Program-made: the position numbers and the translations under genes
Notes under the pieces: generated by a model
Told to the model about the DNA's origin: nothing
The model's input: the letters and a program-made list of their open reading frames with translations, nothing else
The model's database searches: none
Part shown: one piece after another, positions 44,596 to 53,652 of the stretch
Numbering within the stretch: position 1 is the stretch's first letter
How the letters are laid out: every line of letters begins with the position of its first letter
DNA from: CAZDIO01 sp964505555
GTDB taxonomy: Bacteria > Bdellovibrionota_C > UBA2361 > SZUA-149 > CAZDIO01
Assembly (NCBI GenBank): GCA_964505555.1
Contig: CAZDIO010000134.1
Location: 28,764 to 92,763 of the forward strand
DNA: 64,000 bases
Direction: 5' to 3'

Positions 44596-45900
44596 TTGCT
44601 GGGTCCAAATAAAACTTCTCATGTGGCGATCATAACAACGTGGAGTCTTTTGTGGTTCGTTGTTGTGCTTCACACCACACGACAATTCATAGTCTGGTTA
44701 TCTGATTTTAAAAAATCCTTCTCCTTTCAATTGTCTCGCCATCAACGAAGAATTAAAAACGAATTTGGGCAAGGGTTAGCAGAGTATATCGTTATTGCTG
44801 TTCTTGTAGCGATAATCGTTATTGTGGCCCTTCGATTCTTTGGTGGAAGTATCACGGGCCAGTTTGAGAATGCTACTCAGCAGGTACGATCGATTAAGGA
44901 TGGGGGGAATGAGGAGGTGTCCGTTGGTGCGGCTCGTGCGGAGAGAGGGGGGAGTGATGGAGCCAGCACAGAGAGCGGCAAACAACATGATGACGGGGGA
45001 GGCGAAGGGAATACTACTGAGGAGGGAGTTTCACCAAAGGTCGAGAGCGGAAGTTCAGATAATGACATTGAGAGACTACGAAAACGTGGAATTGGCGAGG
45101 AAGAACTTGATCCGGCAACTGAGATTGAACTTGATTGGAAGACACTAGCTTTTGTTGCACTTATTATGATCGGGATAGGAGCATACGTTGTGTTTCAGGG
45201 GGGAGAAAAGAAAAATAAAAAAGCTCCGAAACAAAAGAAGAAAAAAGCCTTTTCTAGAAATGATAGCGGTCAGGCGATAGTTGAATTTGTATTAATTGCG
45301 ATTACATTCCTCTTTGTCATTTTAGGAGTTATTCAACTTGCTTTAGTGCTCAATGCGTACTCACTTGTTCGTTATGCTGCCTACAATGCAGCACGGGCGG
45401 CGATTGTGCATAGTGCCGATAGTGACAAAATGCTTGAGGCGGCTCGGTTGTCACTGGTGGCAACATTTCCAAGCCATGGGCGAGCGGATCATTTGCGGGG
45501 ATTTATGGAAAATTATGTTGCGGCGCGCGCAACAGATTCTTTACCAATTTTTACCGATTCCTTTGATTCGATTACTGAGGTCAAAGTTTTAAATAATAAC
45601 GGAGTGGGGTCGGGAGAGGTTGTTACCTTTGACGATCCTCGGGCGGGAACCAAGCCGGTTATTACGGTTCAAGTTGTTCATCGATACCAGTTAATTATTC
45701 CTTTAGTAAATCGGATTACCTATTACGTTTATAATCAGGTGATCGGGGGTGGAGGGTATGCTGGGGAGAGTTTGAATCGGATGTCTGCTGAAACGGATCG
45801 GATGCGGCGAGCGGGTGGAGATTATTATGATATCGAGTATCGGATTCCGATTGTAGCGCATTATACGATGCGGATGCAGTCGGATTATCAGGGTAGTTAA
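44596..45900 (+). CDS. Flp pilin-TadE fusion protein with two prepilin-type motifs
   Basis: The open frame gives 434 residues from TTG 44596; no in-frame ATG lies near the N-terminus, and the true start may be a downstream TTG such as 44731. The first prepilin motif is G58|QGLAEY, followed by a Flp-like helix and tail (ITGQFENATQQV), nearly a copy of the upstream Flp. A Gly/Ser/acidic linker, a transmembrane helix (183-200) and a Lys-rich stretch follow. A second motif, G225|QAIVEF, is followed by a TadE helix (231-252) and an extracytoplasmic domain. No stop separates the halves. Fused organisation is not the usual Tad layout. Confidence 0.75.
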   Translation: MLGPNKTSHVAIITTWSLLWFVVVLHTTRQFIVWLSDFKKSFSFQLSRHQRRIKNEFGQGLAEYIVIAVLVAIIVIVALRFFGGSITGQFENATQQVRSIKDGGNEEVSVGAARAERGGSDGASTESGKQHDDGGGEGNTTEEGVSPKVESGSSDNDIERLRKRGIGEEELDPATEIELDWKTLAFVALIMIGIGAYVVFQGGEKKNKKAPKQKKKKAFSRNDSGQAIVEFVLIAITFLFVILGVIQLALVLNAYSLVRYAAYNAARAAIVHSADSDKMLEAARLSLVATFPSHGRADHLRGFMENYVAARATDSLPIFTDSFDSITEVKVLNNNGVGSGEVVTFDDPRAGTKPVITVQVVHRYQLIIPLVNRITYYVYNQVIGGGGYAGESLNRMSAETDRMRRAGGDYYDIEYRIPIVAHYTMRMQSDYQGS

Positions 45901-45930
45901 GAAGATGGGAAGATTATTGCTGGAGATGGG

Positions 45931-46068
45931 GGATTCGAAGCGGGAAGGGGGGATTATTCTTAGTGCTCAAAAATAATCGCGGTAGGGGCTTTTTTTGCGA
46001 AGTTTGAGTGGCGAGGGCCGCTGCGTAACTGCGCGCGAAGAAGAATCCCCCCTTCCCGCTTCAAATCT
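45931..46068. repeat. 31-bp inverted repeat at the 5' end of a TadG-like gene
   Basis: The arms are 45931-45961 (GGATTCGAAGCGGGAAGGGG then GGATTATTCTT) and 46038-46068. They are complementary except at three positions, and 76 bases separate them. The element lies between two Tad genes and its right arm would be inside the coding frame if translation began at TTG 45995. This favours the later start at 46118. Confidence 0.75.
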
Positions 46069-46117
46069 CTGCCGGGTTTCAGAATCGAGGGATCGCCAAC
46101 AACGTAAGAGTAAATTT

Positions 46118-48010
46118 TTGAACATAGAGCGAAAGAAGGGGGATGAGCGGGGGCAGGTGCTTGTTGTAGGGCTGCTGGTGGCGCTTGGGTTAGTGTTGGT
46201 GTCGATTACGGTTGCTAATGTTGGGATTATGGTGGCGGAGAAGATTCATCTTCAAGATACCGTGGATGCAGCGGCGTATTCGGCGGCGACTGTTCAGGCA
46301 CGATATATGAACTTAAGTTCGTATGTAAATCGTGCGATGGTGGCAAATTATAATTCAATGGCTTTTAATACGGCGCTTTGGGCGACGATTGATGCGGATG
46401 ATCATGGGACGGCAGTAATTACCGATGTTCTTTACAAGGTGTCTGCGGTGCTGATTGCCTTTGTTGTCACTTTTGCTTTGGGAGAGCAGGTTGATCAGAT
46501 TGCCGATATTTTTCGTGATTATGTTCATGGACCACTTCATACTTTTAATTATGAACTAAACGAACTGTTTGCCCAGGATGATGATGCCCAGGATCTTAAT
46601 AAATATATAGAGATGTATAACGTTGATGTTCTTTCAATGTATCAGGGGTTTTTATTTGCTGCGATGCAGTCGTCTCGACATCAGGTGGCTCAGGAAGTGG
46701 CGCGAAAAATGGATCCGAAAGTGCTTACTACATCTGTGCTTGGACTTGGCGCAGAAGCGGTGAGTTATGATGAACTTGCCCGAGCGGTTGACTTTGTGAT
46801 TCGAGACATTAACGGACAAGATGCGCCGTTTAAAGATTTTAATCGCTCCTTTAATGAGATGGCGGGAACTGCTGCCGATACGAGTGATCATAAATTTCTT
46901 CTTGCTGCGGTTACCGAAGCATCGCTTGATAAGTTTGCTGCGGGATATGATCGCACGGGAGATGGGGATCTTTTTCGACAATTTAATACTACGGAGCTTT
47001 TGCCAGATTGGCTTACTGACGCTGCGGAGCTTGCGTTTGATATAGAATGCTACGCGGAGTGTGCGGCATGTGTGTTTTTATGCGACTGTAATTGCGGTTC
47101 TAATCTGAGCGTTCAAGTTGGTTCGTTGATTCGGCCAGGACAGGAAAATAAAGCAAACGAAACGCGAGTTCCAATTATTGCTCGTCGGAGGATGCGAGAG
47201 GTAAATTTGTTTGGTATCAGCATTACTTCTAGTAATGTTCCTGGTGATTCGTCTCTTAGTGGCTATGGGGGAGGGACTCAGGGGCATACGAGCGGAGATA
47301 CAAAAAATGACGTGGCAAATTTTGCAAATCTTAATCCGGGACTTAATCGGATGGGGGATTTTAGCTTCACCCGCGCGGCAGAGTGTTTCCAGACAGGATG
47401 TACGTTAAATGCGTTGAATCAACTCGTGGCTGCTTCGATGTTTCCCGGAACTGGAGCCGCACTTTCTTTGTTTTCAGACGATCACTGGGATGGGACATTT
47501 GAGGACATTAAGCCAGTAGACACCTGGCAACTTCTTCCTCCGGTTGTTGGTCAGGCAGAGGGGATAGAATATGTAGCCAATGTAATTCCTGATGATTTTG
47601 AAGAGGGGGTTCCGAAGTATGATTGGTTGGTGGATTTAGATAACGTTGGCTTTCCACTCTATCATTATCCTCAAACTGGGGCGACAGAGCGGATTTCTGG
47701 AAATTCAGGAGGATCGAATAATAATTATCTCACTGGCCCATCGGTTGCCGTGTATGGAGTAAAAAAACAGGAAGACATTAAAGGAATTCATGGGCTGGGA
47801 ATTGGAAATGAATATTCTCTGAGCGCCCTCTCTCGGGCGCAGGTATATTACTTAAGAAATCCCAATCGACCGTTAGAGCGACCAAATCTTTTTAACCCAC
47901 ACTGGGTTGCTCGCCTTGCGCCAATTGATAGCGAAGATAGTCCACCCCTTCTTCGAGATGGACTATCATTTGTAGGAACGATGGGTATTCCAATTCGACC
48001 GACGCACTAA
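46118..48010 (+). CDS. TadG-like pilus assembly protein
   Basis: The product has 630 residues from TTG 46118; the frame is open from 45995, but that region is occupied by an inverted repeat. The N-terminal helix (about residues 12-38, GQVLVVGLLVALGLVLVSIT) and the following TVDAAAYSAATVQAR are the TadG-like signature. The long extracytoplasmic part includes a cysteine cluster, CYAECAACVFLCDCNCG, near residue 310. No enzymatic domain is seen. It is followed after 6 bases by a TadE-type gene. The start codon is uncertain. Confidence 0.7.
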   Translation: MNIERKKGDERGQVLVVGLLVALGLVLVSITVANVGIMVAEKIHLQDTVDAAAYSAATVQARYMNLSSYVNRAMVANYNSMAFNTALWATIDADDHGTAVITDVLYKVSAVLIAFVVTFALGEQVDQIADIFRDYVHGPLHTFNYELNELFAQDDDAQDLNKYIEMYNVDVLSMYQGFLFAAMQSSRHQVAQEVARKMDPKVLTTSVLGLGAEAVSYDELARAVDFVIRDINGQDAPFKDFNRSFNEMAGTAADTSDHKFLLAAVTEASLDKFAAGYDRTGDGDLFRQFNTTELLPDWLTDAAELAFDIECYAECAACVFLCDCNCGSNLSVQVGSLIRPGQENKANETRVPIIARRRMREVNLFGISITSSNVPGDSSLSGYGGGTQGHTSGDTKNDVANFANLNPGLNRMGDFSFTRAAECFQTGCTLNALNQLVAASMFPGTGAALSLFSDDHWDGTFEDIKPVDTWQLLPPVVGQAEGIEYVANVIPDDFEEGVPKYDWLVDLDNVGFPLYHYPQTGATERISGNSGGSNNNYLTGPSVAVYGVKKQEDIKGIHGLGIGNEYSLSALSRAQVYYLRNPNRPLERPNLFNPHWVARLAPIDSEDSPPLLRDGLSFVGTMGIPIRPTH

Positions 48011-48016
48011 GAACGT

Positions 48017-49873
48017 ATGGAGAGGCACAGAGAAAAATACGGAAATTCTATTGCTTCCTTTCGAGGGCAGGCGATGGTGGAGTTTGTGATCATTTTGATG
48101 ATCGTGATGGGGCTTTGTGCGGGGATGTTGTGGGTGAGTCGGCTGCTTACCTTTGAATACTGGGCGCAACAGGAAGCACGGTATCTTGCATTTGAGCAGA
48201 CCTGGGCGCCTCATGCAAATTATTTTGATCCGGTGAATGAACCCAAGGGGAAACTTGATGATGGAACCTATCTTCACCGACCAAATCTTGTGGGAGTTCT
48301 TGATGCGGAGAAAGAAGTTACCAATGAAGGGAGTGTTAATGATCTTCTCCCATTTATAGTAAAACGTGAAGAGAGCGAAGATCAAAGTGACCAAGCGGTG
48401 ATGGTGGCAAGTGCGCGCACCTCTATTTGGAATAAGCGAACCCGTGAGTGGCTAGAGGGGGATTCACTTGTTTCAAGAGCGTTTGCTACAGAAAACTATA
48501 AAGATCAAAGATCGGGATTACGCGCTGATGTAAAAAATCTCGAAGTTCCCTCGCCAATGAATCTACAAACATCGGTCAAATATGAAGACAAAGTGGTGAA
48601 TCTTTTGCAAAGAGGTGGGTTTGGAGGGCGGTTCTGTGCTGGCATGGCAGAGATCTTAAAAAACAAGCACTATGACTTACCGGCAGCACGCTTTGAAAAA
48701 AGTTCATGTAGCACTTCCTTTAATAAAGAGTTTGGAATTTATCTTGCTCGAAGTGTCAACCCCCGTCTTTTTTTTCAAGAGTTTGGAGAAAATATCGGTT
48801 TTGGAATGGAGCCCCAAGAAGCGCTTCAAGAAACAGCAGAACGAGTGATTGCTTCTGGGTTTTACTCTTTTTTTGACGACACCGTTAAGCTGTCAATGAT
48901 TGCGGCGCTTGCAGAAACGTTTGTAGATCGTCTGAACTATATCTCAGTGGGTACAGATTCCAGTATTGGTCGGATGATCTCTGAGATGCGTTACGTAGGT
49001 TCTAGTATCGCAGTTGCTGCAATTGATGGAATGCTTGGTGCCATCCTTGGAAGAGATCCTTCAAGTAGAAACGCAGCGGCAGAGAAAAATTTTGAAGATT
49101 CAATGAACGCGATTCTTCATGAGGATTCAAGCCTTGGATTTCTTCTTAGCCCTGAATATCTCCCTGTTCCTGTGGCCTTTGGATCTGTTGGTGCAGGAGT
49201 GCAAAGTGGTCTGATGAAAAATATCCTCTATAAAGAACCAAATAGCGGGGTGTTGATAAATGAACTGATTGAAGATTCAAATAAGATGGGAGAAGTTCGT
49301 TACGATGCAACGGCGGGATCGTTTTCTGCTGCACGTTCTCGTTTTAATACCGGCGGGATCGTTCTTACCTCACGGTTCTTTTTGGTCACCGAGCCGTGGC
49401 ATATTCCAAGACGGGAATTTACAACGGGATCGCACCGGGCAAAAGGCGATCAGTTTGATGATATCGATTCAGAAACTGATGAAGGGATCTTACGGAGACG
49501 AGTTCATGGACTTTGGCTCGTACCGGCAGATGTCGGGGCGCTTCTTGATCCGCTCAGTAATGCGCCGGGTTTTGGTGCGCTCGTGCAACCAATGGAAACA
49601 GCGCTGAGTGTTGTCCAAGCACCTATTAATTTAGTAAAAGATCTAATCTCTGATAACCCTTTCCTCAAAATCATGGATTTTCTTAGTGATATTCCAATTG
49701 CAGGGGATTTTATTCCGACACTTCCAAAGTGGCCGGCGGTAAGACCAGATGCATATCCAGGCACGAAAGAGATAGAGGACGATATGCTTACGAATCAGCC
49801 ACGGGATTTTCAAAAATACATCGATGAACAAAAAAAGTATAACCCAGCAGCAAACCCTACGTTTCATGACTAG
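48017..49873 (+). CDS. Large TadE-type pseudopilin
   Basis: The product has 618 residues. The prepilin-type motif G17|QAMVEF has Glu at +5, and a hydrophobic helix follows (about 23-43). The remaining ~570 residues are extracytoplasmic and unlike any domain I recognise; this is much longer than a classical TadE (150-200 residues). It lies 6 bases after the TadG-like gene and is followed by an unknown membrane-anchored protein. It is probably a minor or tip pilin. Confidence 0.7.
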   Translation: MERHREKYGNSIASFRGQAMVEFVIILMIVMGLCAGMLWVSRLLTFEYWAQQEARYLAFEQTWAPHANYFDPVNEPKGKLDDGTYLHRPNLVGVLDAEKEVTNEGSVNDLLPFIVKREESEDQSDQAVMVASARTSIWNKRTREWLEGDSLVSRAFATENYKDQRSGLRADVKNLEVPSPMNLQTSVKYEDKVVNLLQRGGFGGRFCAGMAEILKNKHYDLPAARFEKSSCSTSFNKEFGIYLARSVNPRLFFQEFGENIGFGMEPQEALQETAERVIASGFYSFFDDTVKLSMIAALAETFVDRLNYISVGTDSSIGRMISEMRYVGSSIAVAAIDGMLGAILGRDPSSRNAAAEKNFEDSMNAILHEDSSLGFLLSPEYLPVPVAFGSVGAGVQSGLMKNILYKEPNSGVLINELIEDSNKMGEVRYDATAGSFSAARSRFNTGGIVLTSRFFLVTEPWHIPRREFTTGSHRAKGDQFDDIDSETDEGILRRRVHGLWLVPADVGALLDPLSNAPGFGALVQPMETALSVVQAPINLVKDLISDNPFLKIMDFLSDIPIAGDFIPTLPKWPAVRPDAYPGTKEIEDDMLTNQPRDFQKYIDEQKKYNPAANPTFHD

Positions 49874-49891
49874 TGCTCTGAGAAGTAAATT

Positions 49892-50761
49892 ATGAAAAAA
49901 GAGCTGAAAAAAAACCGACTTATTTTTCAAATGGAGCTTTGTGCTTTCGTCGTGGTGTTGTCTTTTCTCTATGGTCTCTCTGTAGGGCTCAGTAGAAAAG
50001 CTCCACAAGCTCATGCCTTTTCCCCTTCCTTTTCAGGCGCGGATATTCTCACTGACAATAGTGAAGAGGTAACTCCTGTAGAGAGTCTGGCGTTAATCCC
50101 GGAGCTAAAGCTAGTCCCGATCGGGCGGGATTTAGAAGTGAACGGTCGAAAGTCAGATGCGATGATGTTTTACTCTAACTTCGCAGTTCCGGCGATAATT
50201 GAGAAGCAGTCTCTTCTTTGGAAAAGTAGAGGTGTGCAGGTGTTTTCAAAATCGTCTAGAAATCGTGGTCTTGCGTTTGGCTTTGATCCACTTACGGAAA
50301 GTAAGTACTCCATCGTTTCTTGGATTATTCCCCCCTCGTTGCAAAAGCATCTTTCACCAGAGTATCGGGTGCAGGGTTTTGTTGCCTTTTCCGACGGTTC
50401 TCTGGGGGATTTAGACTTTGATCATCGTCAAGGTGAGATCCCGGAAGTACCGCTTATTCCGGGTGGTCGTGCAGGAGCTGTGGTAAGCTCCAACGATCGG
50501 GGAGGAAAAAGTATCACCGGTTCGTATACGAATCCAGGAAGTGTTTCTGATAATATCTCTTTTTATCAGACAGCATTTCAAGGAAGTGGTTGGAGGGAAG
50601 AGGATGGCGCGGGAAAGAACGGCACCGTTGGGTTTTTGAGATTTCGTCGTGAAGAGCGGGTCGCAGATCTCTTGTTTACCGCTCTTCCAAAGCGAGGAAG
50701 TTTTACAGAGCAAACTGTTTTACTAGTAACGCTATCATCAGGCGAAGGGAGTACGGAGTAA
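49892..50761 (+). CDS. Unknown membrane-anchored protein of the Tad locus
   Basis: The product has 289 residues. A lysine-rich start and one hydrophobic segment (about 16-34, LCAFVVVLSFLYGLSVGL) indicate a membrane anchor with the rest in the periplasm. No family is recognised. Its stop overlaps the start of the 56-residue prepilin by one base (TAATG), so the two are translationally coupled and likely act together. Confidence 0.5.
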   Translation: MKKELKKNRLIFQMELCAFVVVLSFLYGLSVGLSRKAPQAHAFSPSFSGADILTDNSEEVTPVESLALIPELKLVPIGRDLEVNGRKSDAMMFYSNFAVPAIIEKQSLLWKSRGVQVFSKSSRNRGLAFGFDPLTESKYSIVSWIIPPSLQKHLSPEYRVQGFVAFSDGSLGDLDFDHRQGEIPEVPLIPGGRAGAVVSSNDRGGKSITGSYTNPGSVSDNISFYQTAFQGSGWREEDGAGKNGTVGFLRFRREERVADLLFTALPKRGSFTEQTVLLVTLSSGEGSTE

Positions 50762-50931
50762 TGAAAATTATTTCATTAAAGAGTTCGGAGTCAGGTCAAG
50801 CAATGACGGAGTACATTATCCTCGTTATTTTAATCTCGCTCGTATGTATCCCGATTTTTACACTCCTTCCCAATGCGATACGGGGATATGTGCAGCCTTT
50901 TTATTATAGTATTTCAAGACCGATACCTTAG
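50761..50931 (+). CDS. Mini Flp-type prepilin, 56 residues
   Basis: ATG at 50761 overlaps the preceding stop. The leader MKIISLKSSESG is followed by G12|QAMTEY, with Glu at +5 and Tyr at +6, then a hydrophobic helix (IILVILISLVCIPIFTLL) and a short tail rich in Tyr and Pro. This is the class of Flp/TadE N-terminus seen in the other pilins here, but with almost no domain after the helix. The helix contains a Cys and a Pro. It ends with TAG at 50929-50931. Confidence 0.75.
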   Translation: MKIISLKSSESGQAMTEYIILVILISLVCIPIFTLLPNAIRGYVQPFYYSISRPIP

Positions 50932-51050
50932 GAGCTAAAGAGCAGATGAAGTGGTTGTTTTGTGTCAAACTCTTATAACATTCATGGGTGTATTCTTTTA
51001 AGTAGTAAGTTATAGTAATCCGCAAATAGAGAGATGAGGGGGAAATCGCG

Positions 51051-51917
51051 GTGAAGACTAAACAAAAGCACATTTTAATTGCGCTCGTTGTTGCTGTTGT
51101 TGTTGGAATGGTGGTCAAAAGCTACGTCGATGATATAGCGGGGGAATATAAGAATCAGAAACGAAAGGAAGTGGCGATTGCTAAATCAAACATTAAAGCA
51201 GGCTCGCCGGTATTAAAAAACGATATAGAATTTCGTCGCATTCCAGAAAAATTTCTTCCGCAGACCGTCATAACTCGTGATGAGTTAGAGCAATTTCAAG
51301 GGCAAGAGGTTTCGGTAGATATCGCTCAGGGCGATTACGTGCTGGAATCATACTTTACGATGCGCCAGGTCGTAGGTACGAGACTTTCTGAGCAGATACA
51401 GGGAGAGGGAGAGAATCTTCGTGCGGTCACACTGCCAGTTGATGAGACAAACTCAATGTCTCGTTCGATTGTTGCTGGAGATCATGTTGATATCATCCTA
51501 ACCTTCAGTATTCCTAAAGTGCCGCAGAAGATAGCGGTTCTCTTACTACAAAATGTAAAGGTAATTGTTACCGGAGCATATTCTGTAATTGAGCAGGAGC
51601 GCGGAGAAGGAAGGGAGAAGAGATATAATTCGTTAACGCTTCGACTTCCTATGAAAGATGCTCTTCGTCTTAACTATGCTCGTCAGGTTGGTAATGTCAG
51701 CGTACTTCTTCGTCACAATAAAGATGAAAGCCTTGTAGATATTCCACCGATCGTTGGCATTGGTGATGTGTTGACTCCTTTAGATAAAGAAAAGATCGAG
51801 GAATTTGCGGCAAAAGCCATGTCCTTTGAGTCTCCACAGACGGATCAGCTCCGAGAGCAACTCCGAGATATCTTTGAGAAGCAACGAAAACAAACTCAGG
51901 GACCAGCAAAACCGTAA
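51051..51917 (+). CDS. cpaB: Tad pilus periplasmic protein CpaB/RcpC
   Basis: The product has 288 residues from GTG 51051, with GAGGGGGAAA upstream. A transmembrane helix (about 8-24) precedes a SAF-type beta-clip domain (AIAKSNIKAGSPVLKNDIEFRRIP, about 43-110) and the CpaB segment (AVTLPVDETNSMSRSIVAGDHVDIIL). CpaB/RcpC acts in the periplasm with the secretin and helps set pilus assembly. Its stop overlaps the next gene's start by one base. The secretin gene that usually follows is missing. Confidence 0.9.
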   Translation: MKTKQKHILIALVVAVVVGMVVKSYVDDIAGEYKNQKRKEVAIAKSNIKAGSPVLKNDIEFRRIPEKFLPQTVITRDELEQFQGQEVSVDIAQGDYVLESYFTMRQVVGTRLSEQIQGEGENLRAVTLPVDETNSMSRSIVAGDHVDIILTFSIPKVPQKIAVLLLQNVKVIVTGAYSVIEQERGEGREKRYNSLTLRLPMKDALRLNYARQVGNVSVLLRHNKDESLVDIPPIVGIGDVLTPLDKEKIEEFAAKAMSFESPQTDQLREQLRDIFEKQRKQTQGPAKP

Positions 51918-53635
51918 TGCCGTCGGCGATAAAGATTGAGGGTTACAAACCCGGTACCGGTGGGGAGGGGAGCTTCTCCCAGGTGCTTGAAAAGAGTGAG
52001 GTGACCATTGGCCGTGCCGCTGGGAATGATATCATTTTACAGGAACCCCAGGTATCTTCCCGCCATGCCCGTCTTACGATTCGCCCAGAAGGTGATGGAG
52101 GAGAGGAAGAGATCTTTATTACCGACGTAGGAAGCTCTAACGGAACGTATCTTGAAGAGAAACGTTTAGTGAAGAATGTAGAGACAAAGCTTCCTCCTGG
52201 CTCTAAGTTGCTTATTGGGGGTTTTCTTATCTCGGCAACTCTGGTTAAAGATTCCCCACCTGAAAAAGTTGCAAAAAGTGAGAAACAAAAAGGTGAAAAG
52301 CAAAAAAGCGAGTCTCCTGACAAAAGCAAAAAAGAAAAATCCTCTCTTTTTGAAGAAGAGATTCGTCTTAAACGATTAATCCATGATCAGTTAATTGATC
52401 GGCTTGATCTGCGAAGAAAGGACATCCTCGCGATCTCTGAAGGTGAGCTTCGAGAACGAGCCAAGGGAGTGGTGGAGCAGATCCTTGTTTCGCTGCGATG
52501 GGAGATTCCAGAAGGGCTTAATCGAGAGAAGCTTATTCGACAAGTTCTTGATGAAGCACTTGCTCTTGGTCCGCTCGAAGAGCTTCTTGCTGAGGATGGT
52601 TGCTCTGAAATAATGGTCAATAGCTTCGATATGATTTATGCCGAGCGAAGCGGGCAATTAAAACTTACGGAACATCGTTTTTCAAGTGAACAAGCGGTGC
52701 TTGCCTCAATTGAACGAATCTTAGCACCAATTGGTCGTCGCATTGATGAAAGCTCACCGATGGTTGATGCACGACTAAAAGATGGTTCTCGAGTAAATGC
52801 CGTTATTCGACCCTTAGCGCTTCGAGGGCCCTGTATTACAATTCGTAAATTTTCAAAGAAACCACTTACGGCCGCGGACTTAGTTAAATTTGGATCGTTT
52901 TCAAAAGGAATCTCAGATTTTCTCAAGCTCGCGGTAGAGAGTCGGCTTAATGTGGTGATCTCTGGTGGAACAGGTTCTGGAAAAACAACCCTCTTAAATG
53001 TCATTGCGAGCTTTATTCCAGATGGAGAACGGGTGATTACTGTCGAAGATGCTGCGGAGCTTCAACTCCCGCAGGAGCATCTTGTCGCTTTTGAGACAAG
53101 ACCCCCAAACCTTGAAGGAAAAGGAGCGATTGCAATTCGTGATTTAGTGAAAAATGCGCTGCGCATGCGTCCTGATCGAATCATTGTCGGAGAGTGCCGT
53201 GGTGCAGAAGCGCTGGACATGCTTCAAGCGATGAATACCGGCCATGATGGATCGATGACCACGGGACACTCAAATTCTCCTCAAGATATGGTATCACGGT
53301 TAGAAACAATGGTGTTGATGGCAGGACTTGATCTTCCGGTTCGTGCGGTTCGTGAACAGATTGCAAGTGCCGTTGATATCATCGTGCAACAAACTCGGTT
53401 TAGTTGTGGAACGAGACGGGTGACAGCGGTTTCAGAGGTTATTGGAATGGATCGGGATGAGGGCACCGTAACTCTTCAGGATGTTTTTCTCTTTCGACAA
53501 GATGGCTACGGAGCTGATGGAAAAGTTCGTGGGTACCATCAAGCAACCGGATATATCCCACAATTTTTTCGTAAGCTTCAAGAGCGAGGACTTCCAGTAA
53601 ATGCCGAAGTATTTTCACCGGATAAAAAGCCTTAA
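51917..53635 (+). CDS. tadA: FHA-domain-fused Tad ATPase (CpaF/TadA), copy 1
   Basis: The product has 572 residues. Residues ~28-105 are an intact FHA phosphothreonine-binding domain: VTIGR, VSSRHAR, GSSNGTYL. A Lys-rich linker (about 110-145) leads to the secretion ATPase: Walker A GGTGSGKTTL (about 352-361), VITVEDAAELQL, the Walker B region PDRIIVGECRG and the His box TGHDGSMTTGHSNS. It powers pilus extension and retraction from the inner-membrane base. Usual CpaF proteins of this class lack FHA. It overlaps cpaB by one base and precedes tadB. Confidence 0.92.
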   Translation: MPSAIKIEGYKPGTGGEGSFSQVLEKSEVTIGRAAGNDIILQEPQVSSRHARLTIRPEGDGGEEEIFITDVGSSNGTYLEEKRLVKNVETKLPPGSKLLIGGFLISATLVKDSPPEKVAKSEKQKGEKQKSESPDKSKKEKSSLFEEEIRLKRLIHDQLIDRLDLRRKDILAISEGELRERAKGVVEQILVSLRWEIPEGLNREKLIRQVLDEALALGPLEELLAEDGCSEIMVNSFDMIYAERSGQLKLTEHRFSSEQAVLASIERILAPIGRRIDESSPMVDARLKDGSRVNAVIRPLALRGPCITIRKFSKKPLTAADLVKFGSFSKGISDFLKLAVESRLNVVISGGTGSGKTTLLNVIASFIPDGERVITVEDAAELQLPQEHLVAFETRPPNLEGKGAIAIRDLVKNALRMRPDRIIVGECRGAEALDMLQAMNTGHDGSMTTGHSNSPQDMVSRLETMVLMAGLDLPVRAVREQIASAVDIIVQQTRFSCGTRRVTAVSEVIGMDRDEGTVTLQDVFLFRQDGYGADGKVRGYHQATGYIPQFFRKLQERGLPVNAEVFSPDKKP

Positions 53636-53652
53636 GATGACGGGAGACGATC

